Shown here: piece by piece, positions 1 through 12,547 of the stretch | Position numbering within the stretch: the stretch's first letter is position 1 | How the letters are laid out: each line of letters begins with the position of its first letter | Assembly: GCA_965153455.1 (NCBI GenBank) | Contig: OZ234494.1 | Coordinates: forward strand, 3,968,001 to 4,032,000 | DNA from: Sphagnum compactum | Lineage: Eukaryota; Bryophyta; Sphagnopsida; Sphagnales | Direction of reading: 5' to 3' | Length of the DNA stretch: 64,000 nt | Program-made: the position numbers and the translations under genes | Notes under the pieces: generated by a model | Database searches by the model: none | What the model was told of the DNA's origin: nothing | The model's input: only the letters and a program-made list of their open reading frames with translations

Positions 1-334
1 TCCCATGGTCATCTATCTTCCCTGAGTGTCTACCACCGCTGGTGACCAATGAGTTGTGAACCAAGAGCAGAAGCTGGTGGGTACGGAGATGAGATGCTGG
101 AATTTCTATCAACGCAACCTCTGCTGTTGCTGAGAGTAGTACCGTCCGCCATCGCTAAGTAGCAATAACAACAACCCTGTGCCAAGCACAAACGCCAGCA
201 AGGACAATTCTAGGTTCTTAGTTTTGACTTCTAAGGTTTTTTTTTTTTTCTTTGGAGGGTGAGGGAGGGATGTAAAAGTAGATGGTGAGAAAAGTAAATT
301 CTTTCTTTTTGGTCTCTTTCTCTCTTCTCTTTTC
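1..334. other. Unassigned leader region at window edge
   Basis: No recognisable protein family is present. On the minus strand an ATG at 152 opens a 40-codon frame (starting MADGTTLSNS) that ends with TAG at 32-30. It is Ser-rich and could be the first exon of a gene running off the left edge, with the pyrimidine- and telomere-motif-rich DNA at 240-540 as its promoter or leader. Nothing else supports this, so it is only a possibility. Confidence 0.2.
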
Positions 335-540
335 TTCTGTTCTCTAAACCCTAAACCTCTTCTGTTTTGTTTTGTTCTCTTTCTCTTTTCTTCCTTAAAC
401 CCTAAACCTCATCTCTTCTCTTCTCCAAAGCTCTTCTCTTCTCTTCTTCCTCCCTTCTTTAAACCTTAGACCTCTTATCTTCTTTAAACCTTAAACCTGC
501 TCTCATCTCTTCTCTTTCACTTCTTTAAACCGTAAAACAT
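335..540. repeat. Degenerate tandem repeat with telomere-like CCCTAAA motifs
   Basis: Five irregular units of about 25-60 bases each contain a variant of AAACCCTAAACC (near 348, 400, 461, 486 and 525), separated by CT-rich tracts such as TCTCTTCTCTTCTT. The motif equals the plant telomere repeat and also the telo-box found in promoters of some plant genes. Because the units are imperfect and spaced, this is an interstitial microsatellite-like tract or a promoter element and not a telomere. Confidence 0.7.
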
Positions 541-765
541 TACTTGGATTTTTCCCTTTGTATTTTCAGCTCACTTACCTGCTTGAAGAAACCTGTTTTC
601 AACAATGCACCAGCCAGGCTGTATTTGGATCTTTTGACCACAAGCCCTTCTCCTATACCAAATTTCTAAATTTTTTAATGGCTAAAACCCATGTGTTTGT
701 TGACTTCTCAAGTCCTTTTTAAAAAATAGACATTGGTTTAGGGTTTAAGATTTGAAGAACTCCGC

Positions 766-2500
766 AATGGCACTCGATGCCGTACCGTTGTTGTGTCCTT
801 TCATTATAGTGTTGGACATTTTCACGCTGAAGGACACTGCCAAGACGCACTGTAACAACGCTAGGCTCAACATTCCAAACAATGCACCCCTGGCGGTCTA
901 CCAGGCAACCCTGGCCGAGCACTAGCTAGTCATGGGCCTCAAGACCAACAACTCACCTGTTGACGCACGACTGTCCAAGATGGAGGCGGCCATCGAGAAC
1001 ATCACGTCTTTCGCGGTCGTTGGCAACCTTGCGGTTAACTAGCTGATGGAACGTGAAGCGGCTGTGGTTATCACAGCCAAAGCTGCTTCTGCGGAGGAGC
1101 CTACAGTGATCGCCAAGAACGTGCGCAAGGTGGTCAGCCAAGCTGTGGAAACCCTGGCGATGCACCCAAACAGGACGAGTGTAAGCTCAACCTGCGCCTC
1201 ACGGGCTTCGAGGCCAAGGAGGGCGAGACTAAAAAGGAGCTAGTGTAGTGATTCAACACAGAATTGTTGCAAGGGCAAATGAGGCTGTGCGCCAAGGTCA
1301 TCGCTGCCACGCGACAGTGGCCTGCGACCGCGTGAGCCTACACCTCGGTGGTGGATGCACACCCTAGTGCTGTGCTGTTTAAATTTGCAACGAACGAAGA
1401 CCGCCAGGCCGCGCAGGCCTAGCGGGGACTAAGCTAGGCCTAGACGAGGACCTCATGCTTGCGTAGCAGGCGTTCAAGTCAGAGCTATGGCCGCTATTCA
1501 AAGAGGCCAAGGCTATCGCAACCCTAGCCTTGGGCTCGCGACCAAGGTAAGGGATTACAAGGTTGCGAGCTAAGAGGGAAACCCGGGAGTCACCTCACAT
1601 GCTCTTGGGAGTGGAAAAGAGTGTGAGGGAATAGACCCTCACACTCCCAAGGGAACTCCCACATTGGGAGTTGGAGTCCAGGTGGACTCTTGAATGTTTA
1701 GAGAGTGATTGCAGGAGTCTAAACCTAATGGATTAAAAAGCTCTTTATATCATTGGAAAGCTATTGAAACGTAGATGTCTAAAATGGGCTTGTATAACCC
1801 ATTTGGACATCTGAAACACAAGTTATGGCCAAAAGAAGGGTCGGGAGGCAAATTGGCAATTTGACTCCTGACCACTAAAAGTCAGGAATCGACCCGATCT
1901 CCTTGTGTGCAGGTGGTGTGCGACATACCGTTGGAAAGCTCTCGACGAGGGCTACAACTTTGTTTCAGCCTCCATCTCAATCCGAGGTTTGCACACAAAG
2001 TTATGGGCCCCCAAAGTCGCGAGAGTCCCAACTTTAGTAATTTTAGGACTCCCACTTGGGAGTCCCGGGACAATATGCCATTTGGATGTGGGCCTCGTGG
2101 AAAGGCACAAAATATACTATAAGGGGGAAGGTGGTGGCTTCCCCCAAGTCCGGGCCGTGGTGAGTCTAGTGAATCCGAGTTGCCTGTGGCTCGTTCTAGC
2201 ACCAAAAGTGCTTCAACTATGCACTAACCACTTGGTGTTGGTTTTGTGCAGGTCCGTGTGAATAGTTGATGCTTGTCATTCTTCCTAGTCCCATCCTGGA
2301 GCTCCAACACACCCCTCTACCCCTCCAAAGTGCTACGAGCTAGGGAGCGTGCCTCGACTCCTTACTCTTCCGTTGTTTACTATTTGGACTCGCCTCAAGG
2401 AGTTGGGAGCGCGTCGAAAGCGGCAGGCAAGCGCGCCTTTTGGCGCGCAACCGAGCTCTTCATCAACGGCACTCAAATTTGCCTGCCCTCATCTATCTAG
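766..2500 (+). pseudogene. LINE ORF1 remnant, interrupted
   Basis: An ATG at 766 opens a frame beginning MALDAVPLLCPF. It holds in-frame stops near 922 and 1042 and a frameshift near 1160, then continues through a charged, Ala-rich segment (for example LNLRLTGFEAKEGETKKEL) to LFKEAKA near 1514. The same protein appears to resume near 2420 with KAAGKRAFWRATELFINGTQ and stops at 2498-2500, just ahead of ORF2. The position before the endonuclease ORF, the composition and the end adjoining ORF2 fit a LINE ORF1 (RNA-binding, particle-forming protein). No zinc knuckle or RRM could be read by eye. The 0.9-kb gap between the two halves is a later insertion. Confidence 0.65.
1515..2418. mobile_element. 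Insertion of about 0.9 kb within LINE ORF1, type unknown
   Basis: This segment splits the ORF1 reading (EAKA before it, KAAGKRAFW after it). It has no long coding frame. It contains two diverged copies of a block with the order TTGGAAAGCT, ACAACTTTG or similar, and AAGTTATGG (near 1758-1830 and 1931-2010), and repeats of the GGGAGT/ACTCCC type near 1590-1680 and 2030-2065. The look is that of an LTR or a nonautonomous element. Possible 5-bp flanks are AAGGC on the left and AAAGC on the right, one mismatch apart. Exact ends, and whether it is a solo LTR, remain uncertain. Confidence 0.5.
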
Positions 2501-2527
2501 GGGCACGGGGACCAGAGAGACCTATGC

Positions 2528-5500
2528 ATGGTATTATGGAACATGCACAGGGGTGGTGTAAATAAATTGGATACTAGAGCTGTTTCAGGATGATGACCTT
2601 GTTTTATTAACTGAAACCTAGCACTTCCTAGGCCAACATTTATCACATGTTGAAGGGTTTGACTCACTTGCGGTAGCGCGCACTATGCAGCTAGGAAGAA
2701 CAAAAGCGATAAAACATAGCGAGGGGGTTGTTGTTTACTTTCGCAACCACTTCAGCCCAAACCTGTCACAGTGGAAGGAAGCCACAATTCTTCTCTATGG
2801 CTACGAGTCAGCAGGGGTGCTGCCCCTAACTTGTTTGTCTACATGGTGTATGCTACCCTTGTTGGCTCCAAACACGAGAGCAAATCCTTGTTCCAAAACT
2901 TGGTAGTAGATATTGCTAAAGTTCAAACTCTAGGGGGCATAGTACTATTGGGAGGGGATTTTAATGTGCGTACCATAGCATTACCAAATACCATTGACAC
3001 TAGTGACCTTTGTGAACAGTTATAGGCGCTTGCGTTCGCTGAGATTGAGCAACCAAACATTGTGGCTAAGCAACAAAACCACGATGCCAGTGTTGGCGGT
3101 TGGGGCCGCGAGCTCTTAGACCTATGTTGTGACGTTGGGTTGCTCATCCTCAATGGCTGGACACCTAGTGACGAATCAAGGGAGTTCACTTGCTTAGCAA
3201 ATGGGGGGCGTAACACTATCGATTATATTGTTGGCTCACCTGCAATTTGGCAAGTTGCTACACACCTCAAGGTGATAACAAATGACACCTGCTACTACAC
3301 AATGGGGGGAAAGTCTGACCACGGGCCGTTACGCCTACAGTTGAACATCGATTGTAGCTTTGTTGAGCCACAACATACAGTTGTAACAAAAAAATTCTTA
3401 TCTAGGTTCAAATATGATAAATCAAAAGCTGAAGAGTATCCATTTGCCCTAACAGCGAGGCTTGGAAACCTGTGGGTTGCTAACTCAATTGGCATCTGGG
3501 GGCAAACGAATTGGTTGACCTACTGTAGCAGTGCGTGGGTGCTGCATAGAGTCTACTTTTGGCAACAAGCCTTCGGGAGGAAACTACAGAGAGAGACACT
3601 ACCATAAACCCTGGTTTGACGTTGACTGTCATATAACGAAGCGTGAGCTGAGGCTCTGGCTGAAAGCTAACCCCGATTTGCACGCCACTAAACATCAGGA
3701 AAGTAAACTTAAAAATTTATTAAAAAGGAAAAGAATTTTCTGGGAAATTGCAAGAGCTTAACATATGTGTATAGTTGCCAAGGTGGATGCACTTTCATTC
3801 TGGAAAAAGTACCGGCCAAGGGTACCCGTTGTGGACAAAATTAGTGCAACTATGCTTTTGGAAGGCTTCCGCGGGCTAGTTGGCTAGTTTCCGCCACCCA
3901 TATGGTTGCGAATTGATCACTCGGCTCAGGTGATGGAACCTCCACCTAGCCACACCCTGAATACAGATATCACACTTGCTGAGTTGTTTTAGGCGTTAAA
4001 AAAACTACAAAGGAATAAGGCTGCTGGTCTGGATGGTATGAAAGCTGAGTTCATTTTGGATGCGGGAGAGCTACTACACATGCCATTATTGATAGCGTTC
4101 AACTGCTTTCTAGGGGAAGGCTTTCTAGAAGCCCTTTCCAATGGGGTGGTCCACGCGTTCTTTAAAAGGGGTGATGCTTCCGAATTTGACAACTACAGGG
4201 GGATAACTGTTGGGCCTATCTTAGCAAAGCTGTTCACTATGATCCTTGACAAAAGGCTGAGTGAGTGGGCTGAACAACATGGGCTACGTGCCAAGGGTCA
4301 AACTAGGTTTTGCAAAGATTACCGCACTACTGACCAACTTTTCATACTGCAAATTCTAATAGAACAAAGCAAGGCAGAAAAAAAACCACTTTATTGTTGT
4401 TTTGTGGACTTCAAAAAGGCGTTCAATACTATGCCGCGTGAAGTGCTGTGGGAGGTGTTGGCTGGCCTTGGGGTGGAGGGACGATTCTTGCGATGCCTAT
4501 AGGTGATGTATGCCAAGGATACCGTACGCATCAACCACCCAAGCGAGGGTGTCACCTCCAGCTTCAGGTGCCAGCAAGGTGTGAAACAAGGTTGCCCTCT
4601 CAGCCCCCTACTATTTGGATGCCCTGGAGGGGCGCTTGGACGGCAGAAAATGCGATGCACCGGCCATATCAGACGTGCATGTATGGTTGTTGTTTTTTGC
4701 AGATGACCTTGTTCTGACGTTGGAGTCAAAGGTGGGACTGTAGCAATAGTTAGACGCACTCCAGCAGTTCTGTGCTAAACGTGGACTTACAGTGAATGTG
4801 AAAAAAAAGAAGTCATGGTGTTCAACTCTGCTGACCCATGCTAAGAGTTTGTGTTTGAAGGTGACATTATTGAGCGTGTGCAGACCTTCAAATACTGGGG
4901 GATCCTGCTCGAGACCACCCCGAACCTAGACAGTGCAATGGAACATTTAGCAACCGCTAGTAGGTGCTCACTGTTCGCACTGAACCACCGCTATGCAGAG
5001 CTACATATTATGGACGTCTAGTTACGCTATGACCTCTTCAACATGTTGGTGCGTTCCACAACAAGCTATGCCTGTGAGGTTTGGGTGGAGTCCAAGAAGA
5101 TAGAGGCTATTGAAATAGTGTACCGAAGGTTCCTCAAGTCCTTGTTCGGGGTGCGAAAAACAACCAGCACGTCCATCGTGCTAGCAAAATTTGGCAAATT
5201 CCCCTTTGAACACTTTGCATGGGGACAAGCACTATTATACTATAACCGTGTGAGCATGGTCACTAAAGAGTGCATCTTGGGAAAGGCATGGGAAGCCCAG
5301 CTCGCTATGCTTGTTGCAGGAAAAAAATGTTGGGCTAGATCTGTGAAAAAATGGCTACTCAAGAATCAGCCCCAAGAGGTGGCAGGTTTTCTACCTCCGG
5401 TTCAACCGTCGCTGGAAATGGTGCCTAAGCTTGCAACGACCTGTGCGCTCCAAGCGAGGACTACTCAACTGCCGCTGGGAACGACTCTTAGGACTACGCA

Positions 5501-6169
5501 CATACATCCGACCCGTCTAGCAGGGGTGAGAGGCTGGGCGAAGAGCCAAATACTTTGGTGCAATGCACACAACATACGGGTGGGAGTTCAGATGGCTAAG
5601 CTGGCCGCACTACAATTAATGTAGCCGGTTGGTGCTAGATCTACGACAGGAGGCCCGATCAACCAAGAGGCTAGGGCCCCACCCCCTCCAAGTTTTCCCC
5701 ACACAATATTGAGTGTAAAAAGGGTGAAGGATAATATGCGGCTGGCTTTCATTGAAAAGCTCTTTACCAATCGCGAGATTGGGACCATTGTGCAGACAAG
5801 ATATTTGCATTTTAAGGGTATGTCGTACGAGAGCGAAAGCTACTTGTGTGACATCAGTTGTGTTCAGCTGCGAAAAGCTCTAACCTGGTTTCGGTGTGGC
5901 AACACGCAGCTTGAGGTAGTGCTAGGTGCGTGGAAGGGCGTGCCATATGTAGAGAGGCTTTGTCGAGGCTGCGATTTGGGGAAGGTTGAGGATGAAGAGT
6001 ACTTGCTTCTTGTTTGTCCAAATACACAAAAAGTTAGGGAATGCTTTTGTTCGGCCCTGCCCCTCACACACACTAGCACTCTTGCTGAATTCATGCAACT
6101 ACGAACACGGTCGCCCTAGCCAAGTTTGTGGCATGCTGCCAGTACCAGAGGACAATCTGTCCTCCATGA
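2528..6169 (+). pseudogene. LINE ORF2 remnant: endonuclease + reverse transcriptase
   Basis: The endonuclease part starts with WNMHRGGVNKLDT (about 2540) and keeps the motifs LLGGDFNVRT (about 2945-2975), NTIDYIVGSPAIWQVATHL (about 3213-3270) and KSDHGPLRL (about 3310), which hold the catalytic Asp, Asn and His of APE-type nucleases. The reverse transcriptase part shows NKAAGLDGMKAEF (about 4015), NYRGITVGPILAKLF (about 4190), VDFKKAFNTMPREVLW (about 4405), GVKQGCPLSPLLF (about 4580) and the catalytic FADDLVL (about 4700). The C-terminal part has ACEVWVESKKIEAIE and a Cys-rich CRGCDLGKVEDEEYLLLVC (about 5962-6017). Stops (for example 3022-3024 and 4501) and several frameshifts break the frame. 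The true end is probably the TGA at 6167-6169 in a shifted frame. Confidence 0.9.
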
Positions 6170-6240
6170 TCTACCTTTCGTCTAATGGACTCTTTGGTCC
6201 CAAACGGACGTAAAATTGTAAATAGTAAACAGTATTTTTA

Positions 6241-8445
6241 AGTACTTTACATAACATACCTACCTCTTAGAGTTTGGGACACCTTAAGGATCTGTAATGT
6301 ACCTCTAGGTTGGCAATTTCAGGTCAGGTCAGTTTTTTTTTTTACTTTGGGGATCAAAAGGTGGCATAGGAATTTTGTTGCCCCCCCCTAACTTTGGGGA
6401 CAGGGACTATTGCATTCGATCCAACTTTTGGAAGTTTTACCTTATTAGAACCGGTTTCACATCAAGGGAACCGGTGTTTTTGGTGAAAGTGTTTAAACTG
6501 TTTAGATTGAAACGGATTTTTTTGGTGTTCAGAGTATGGACACAGGAGGTAGATGTACAACATCTTATCTATTAGCAGGGCCAGCGTGTTTGTGATGCCT
6601 TGTTGGTCTTGAGCAATCAAAATCACTGCAGATTAATGTGACCCAGCACCCACTAGGGTGCACCATCCACTGGATGGGTGGGTAAAATAAAAGGGGATGG
6701 AGGTAACCACCATGGTTAGCTAGGGAATTGGACCCAACAAAAAAGTGTTTCCTGACAACTTATTATCCATCCTCTATGGTGCAATGGTGGATCCAGGTTC
6801 ACTCTGGCCCTAAATAGCAGGGTTCCCTAGGGTCGCTGATTTGGCCTGGGGACTCATGGCTGAATCAGAACCCTCTAATATAACTTAGTTAATTTCACCA
6901 CAATTCCATGATCACAAAGAAATGGTAGAATCATCTAGTGTATGTGGAGGGCACCTTCCCAGAGGAAAATTTTCTGCCTTTATAAAGGAGAGGACTTTAA
7001 TGTGTAAATTGCCTCAAATGGATCACAATTGTCCATTTATAGAAGCAAACTCTATGGGTCCTTTATGCTTAGCAAGGACCTCAAACCAAGATGTTTTGGG
7101 AATTCAGGTCCTGTGCTTGGGTCCCACCAAACTTGGGCCCCTAATTGCTAGAACAATGCCATTGTTGCTCCTTACCCTTCATAAGGTAACCTATCTTCTA
7201 AACTCTTTTACTTCCACCTCACACTAACTTACATGTGTAAAGGGCTGGCCATACCTGATGTTAGGGTCATATTGTTAAGGAGTGCCCTAATACCTTATCA
7301 TGGTGATGTGGTGCCTTGGCTGGCACTAACATCATGAAAAACTAACACGAGCACTTTGCCTTTTTTGATCTGTTCACACCAAGCCACGGGTTGCAGTTAT
7401 CCTTTTGTCAAGGTTGCTATGTGAAGCACAGTGTCTGAACTTGCATTGAGAGAGGGTAAAAATTATAGTCATTAACATTGTTTTGCAACATTTTAACTTT
7501 ATTTTGAAATGCATTTTCATAAATGAAATTATTCTTGTGAATTTTGAGGAGAATTTATTAGCTTGGACTTAGAGTTGAAAATTAAAAATATATGTCAAAA
7601 GTGGGGTTGCAAGTGGTATTTTTGAATGAAAATTTGGGTGGTAAATCATATTGATATAATTTTTTCAAATTTACCTAATGTATGTCATTCATCAAACATG
7701 TGCTTTTTTCTATCCTTCAACCATAAAAGCATATGATTTTATTTTATTTAAAAACCCACCTTGAAGTGAAAGAATAATACATGCATTGTGGTTTTTTTCC
7801 ATTTAATTTTTGTTTATGAATGTGACATGTAACCAAAAATATGGGTAGATGGCACAAAATGGTTCCAAATTACATTTGACATACATGTATATTTGTATAT
7901 ACAACCATTTTAGATCTTGACTATTGGATCAAAATTAAAGTGGTTGTAGATTGAAGTGGTTGTAAATCACTTTACATCTTTACCATTTGTTTACATTTTG
8001 ACCATTGCATTGGGATGGAACAATTTAAAATGTTTGCATAAAACTATATGTTGCAAAAAAAACCTAAAGATACTACAATTATTTTTAACATTTCAGAACA
8101 TTTGTTTAGAGTGGGTAACTCTAATGTTTTTTTACCTTATGAAACATTTTTTCTCCCCTCCTTTCTTTGTTCTATCTAATATTTTCCATGCTTAGTTCTC
8201 TACATTTTACTTTACTTTCATTACAATGAAAATGACATTCTAGGATTGGTTCTTTTCTACTAGACTAATTGTTTATTCCATTTGTTGTCAAATTGGACCT
8301 ATTGTTTATGCCATTTTTAGTTATTGATGCCATTTGTAATTGTATAAGACTAGTCATAAAATGTCATTTTTGGCGTAGTGTTTTGTTTTGTTGTAACCTA
8401 CACAAAGGTTAGAACTTCTTACCTAGTGCTATTTGTTCAATGTGG
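6241..8445. other. Intergenic DNA without recognised genes
   Basis: The first kilobase (to about 7440) has balanced composition and could be old repeat DNA. The rest is AT-rich with long A and T runs. Short frames exist on both strands, but none shows a domain, splice structure or coding-like composition. The string GGCGTAGTG near 8369-8377 resembles the right end of a CACTA-type element (reverse complement CACTACGCCAAAA), but no left partner was found. Confidence 0.6.
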
Positions 8446-8665
8446 AGAATTGGAGTTTTTTGGAAGTTGTTTTGTTCTTGTGTGCACAAAGCTTGGGGCA
8501 ATATGCAAGGTTTATTTGCATAATTTGCTAGTGTTATTCATTTCATTGTGGAGAACTAAAGTTCCTTAGAAGTTGGCGTTGCTTCATTCTTGTGTGCATA
8601 AAGCTTAGGGTAATTTGGAAGGTTTGTTTGAACAATTTGTAAGGTTTGTTTCCAACTTCTTTGTT
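8446..8665. repeat. Two-copy direct repeat of about 105 bp
   Basis: Two neighbouring segments begin with GTGGAGAA (near 8443 and 8549). They continue with a GTTTTGTTCTTGTGTGCA-like block, then AAAGCTT(G/A)GGG and AAGGTTT(A/G)TTTG. The second copy is followed by a partial third, AATTTGTAAGGTTTGTT. Divergence is considerable. This is a local tandem duplication in noncoding DNA. Confidence 0.65.
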
Positions 8666-10876
8666 TTGCAATTTTTTTGCACAATTTGTTGGTGTTGGTT
8701 AATTCTTTGAACATTTTATGTGTGTAACTTCGAACATTTTTGTTTGAATTTGTGTACACTCCTTTGGGTGCAACCAAAACATGGACTGCCATGAGTGGTC
8801 ATTATTATTGGGTAGTTTTGTGTTGTTGATCAAAGCCTTGCAAAAGACATTGGTGTCCAATGACTTGAACTATTATTTTATTATTTTTGCATTCAACACA
8901 TTGTAGTTGAATCTTCAAACATTATTGACATTTTCCACATTACATCGTTACATGGTGTCCTATTTTTTCTTAGCAATTGGTGAAAAGATTAGGCATTAGG
9001 TGAAACTTCATTTGATTATGTGGTTTAAGGGTGAAAACACACTATAATGACCCCTTTGGGGTGTTACATTGTACTATTTTCTAAGGATGTGCATCCTTGA
9101 GTGAATCATAAGCAAGTTTTTGTAAATGATTCATATGGGGTAGTTGTAAGCTACAAATGGCTCATTTCTTGTCCCTTTTTGGACTTTCTACAAAGTGTAC
9201 TTTATTCAAATGTCACAAATGTATTGCAAAATCATCAATTTAACAAAAATATTATAGATTAAGATTTTCAACTTGAATAAGAATATTTATTGAGAGGTGA
9301 AATTCAATAAACATACACCAATCATATAGCAATGGACTTTTAAAGTGAGCATATGGACTATGTTCTAGGTTTTGCATTAACATTCAAATGCATTTTTTTT
9401 AATGATTTTATCTCAATATTTTTTTATAGAGAATCAATATATGATACATGATGGGAAAAAAATGGATTGAAAAAAATTACAAAAAAAAATAAACCAAAAA
9501 ATAACTATGGACTTTTGAATGACCAAATTTGGACCTTACTTTCAAAAGTCCTTATCTTGGTTTTTTTTTGTTGGATTGATATTTTTTTCCCCTTAACATG
9601 TATGTCAAAGAATTGTTTAGATGGGAAACCTTTCATATGGACTTTATTAGTTGATTAATCACCACATAACGCCCACTCAAAATTGGTTTTTAACTGTTTT
9701 TTCCATTGTAGTGTTAAAATATGGACTATTGGGATTGGACTCTTATCACTTTTGAGCCATCCTAACTTACATCTACCCATGGATATAATTTTAAATTCTA
9801 AGATTTCATTAGTGTAAAAGGTGCAATCACAATCAAACATGCCAATGATGACAAATGATTCAACCACAAATGGGCCTTTTGTGGACATTTTGACTTTTTC
9901 ATAAATTTTTTTTTTTGAACATTTGCTTTTCAACATGTTTTTTCAACATATAATTCCCCCAATAAATTACATGACTTGTATTAACTTTTCTTGAATAAAT
10001 ATGAATAGTCTAAAAGTATATAGGTTCCACCAAACTCTACGTTTCGTTTTGAAAAATGATCAAAATTTCAAATCATGTTAAAATATGATAACTATTTTAA
10101 GCTTTAGTTTTTTGTATCATAAGCCACAATTTTGTTCATATGTTATACACATTATAACCGATTTACATCTAGTAATTAACTTTTTAAATTTGAACATTCT
10201 AAAATTATATTTTAAATTTCTGAAATTTTTAAGTACAATTTTTAAAAATTGTGAGTGTTTTTCATATGTGGGTGATACATTTTCTCACTTCAATTTTTTT
10301 CCCATCAAGATTTTTTCATTTAAAAAAGTCCTTAGTTTAATGCTCTATAAATTAATGTTTTGGTGTTAAAGTTCAAAAATCCTTTACTAAAACTAGAACT
10401 CAATTTATTAAATTAAGTGATTTTTAATTTTTTTTAACCTTAATATAAATCATATAGCACAAATTTCCTTGATCAACATGACATTAAAGTGGCATTACGT
10501 AAATATGTTTGACAAAATTAATAGTTTTTCGATCCTTTGACATGGTTTTTGGTTCATTTGACTGTGATTGCACCCAAAAAGTCTCCATCATTTATGAAAC
10601 TTTTAAAAACTAAGTCAAAACCTATACTAAAAAATGTCATTGCTAGATGGTATGATGAAATCACTTTGAAAATACTAAAAGAAAAACCCATAAAGTCCAT
10701 AAGGATAAAAGCCCATTTAGATATTTCTATTATATATCCATTGGGCATAAAAATTTTAACAAATGAAAAAACATTTATTTCAAAAGGACTTTTAAAAATA
10801 AGGTCTAATTTGGTTAAGGTTTCACAAAAAAATTCACATTTAACTTCATGATTTCATTCTTCAACCCATGTTTAAT
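8666..10876. other. AT-rich intergenic DNA
   Basis: No gene is recognised. The phrases GGACTTTT and AAAAGTCC recur on both strands between 9330 and 10990, suggesting fragments of one repeat family. A 104-codon frame at 10537-10851 is AT-driven, Lys/Ile-rich and lacks any recognisable motif, so it was not called. Confidence 0.55.
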
Positions 10877-11414
10877 CACTATAAACAATTTGGAGTGGAA
10901 TTCAATATGAATTCTTGAATTTCTTAATGACCCTGTCAACTGACTAGTCCTTATTTTTTCATTCAAAAGTCCACAATTGATAATGAATACATTATTTGCA
11001 AAAATTAATTATGCAAATGTCATCATAATCAAATTGTAGTATTAAATGAATCATCATTTAATGTATTTAAAATAAAATTATTCACCATAAGCATTTAAAC
11101 ACAAAACACCCTACATAAATTGCTACTATGACTCCAAAAGTGAATCACCACACCTTGAATTCACCCATTGGAATATATTTGTGGAAACAAATGTAGTGTA
11201 CTTGTGTACTCAAAACAACAAATATACTTCAAAAATAATTTAAATAATTCTTTCTGGAACTTGAAGGTATATTGAGCCATGACAATTCACATACTTTGAA
11301 CCATGTTTGAATACTATATGATTAATTTGAAAAGTTTCATTTCAAAAAGTGAATTTTTTCAACAAAGATGTGATTACAAGCTTGCATAGGGTGCAAACAT
11401 CTTGACTTGTAGTG
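10877..11414. mobile_element. Small nonautonomous element with CACTA-type ends
   Basis: The left end reads CACTATAAACAATTTGG and the right end, reverse-complemented, CACTACAAGTCAAGATG. They share CACTA, then AA, with scattered matches. Directly outside are the bases AAT on the left (10874-10876) and AAT on the right (11415-11417), as expected for the 3-bp target duplication of CACTA (CMC) transposons. No coding sequence is present over 538 bp. The terminal match is short, so this is the weakest of the five CACTA-ended elements in the window. Confidence 0.5.
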
Positions 11415-12547
11415 AATTTTTCGTTATTGAGAGATCAATTGTAACACTTGTGTTTTGAAAAGTGATGATGGTGATCAATCTGGCGATCAAAAAACTCATA
11501 GTATGGCTTGTTGGTGAAAAGGGTAATTGCAAGATAAAGTGACCCACTTTTTATGTAACATGGAAATTTTTTCTACACCCCGTATATGATAATGTGCCCC
11601 AGGTCAAAGTTTTTTGAATTTTATGAAAATGGACTCAAATATATGATTTTGATGTAATTTTTTTAATTCAAAAATTAATGTTTTACATCAAATGGGGGAC
11701 TTTTTAAGGTGCTTGACCTTTTTGTGTAACAATACATAAACAACTTGTAAATAGACTCACCATAATGATGGTTTGTAATGATGAATTCATTTATCAATTG
11801 ATAAATATTATGAGTTAATCAAAATAGGGGAATATAAACCATTTCAAGATGGCACAAAAGCTTGAGGGACTTTTAAAAAAATAAACATTAAAAAAAAAAA
11901 GTGAAATCCATTACAACATGGATTTTGATCACAAACATTGTATATTGGGACATATTAAAGGGCAACCATTAGTTTTTTTTAAAAAGATGATTTTTAAAAC
12001 CTTAAACATGGACATTTAACAATGTCACATTGATGCCATGATCAAAATCATCACAAACTTACAATATTATGAAATTTCAATAGAATATGTATGAAGTTCA
12101 TAAACAATATGTCCATGCAAAATCTGTGGGTTGGAAAGTGTAGAAATGACACATATATATATTACTTATGTATAAATGATGTGTCTTTTTTATTTGTGAT
12201 GTCTTGATGTGAAGTACATATGATTTACATTTTTTACTAAATCCATGCAATTATCATGATGTAATTTTTGGTAAAACTATATAATTTTAATTTATTAAAC
12301 ATGAACATTCACGGATGTCATTCAAAAACAATGTTTAATCTGTTTCAATCTTTAAGATATTGAATACGTACAAATATTATTCATATTAACCATACCATGA
12401 ATTCATGTGATTTTTGTACGAACCTATGAAGTTTGGTAAGTTTGTGATGATACATTATAAAAAGTATTATTAGAGACACCTTTTGTATTAAAATTTATCC
12501 CTCTAGTTTGCAATCACCTAAAAAATGCATGTTGTGATGACAAATAA
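11415..12547. other. AT-rich intergenic DNA
   Basis: No frame with recognisable content was found. The segment precedes the PIF/Harbinger transposase remnant on the same side as its N-terminus and may contain unrecognisable remains of that element. Confidence 0.5.

Larger units (their letters stand above)
745..6240 (+). mobile_element. Decayed LINE (non-LTR retrotransposon) with ORF1 and ORF2
   Basis: The order is a broken ORF1, then an ORF2 with an APE-type endonuclease, a reverse transcriptase and a C-terminal Cys-rich segment, all on the plus strand. This is the plan of plant LINEs. The coding parts are visibly richer in G+C than the flanking AT-rich DNA, which suggests a fairly recent arrival compared with the hAT remnants. 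Many stops and frameshifts make it inactive. No clear poly(A) tail or target duplication could be fixed, so both ends are approximate: the 5' end is set just before the ORF1 ATG and the 3' end just after the last ORF2-like codons. The clade was not determined. Confidence 0.9.

Noticed and set aside
8340-8377. Right end of a possible CACTA element (CACTACGCCAAAA inverted)
   Set aside because: No matching left end with a shared 3-base flank was found upstream.
10537-10851. 104-codon plus-strand frame
   Set aside because: Composition follows the AT-rich background, with no motif, no splice context and no repeat of the frame elsewhere.
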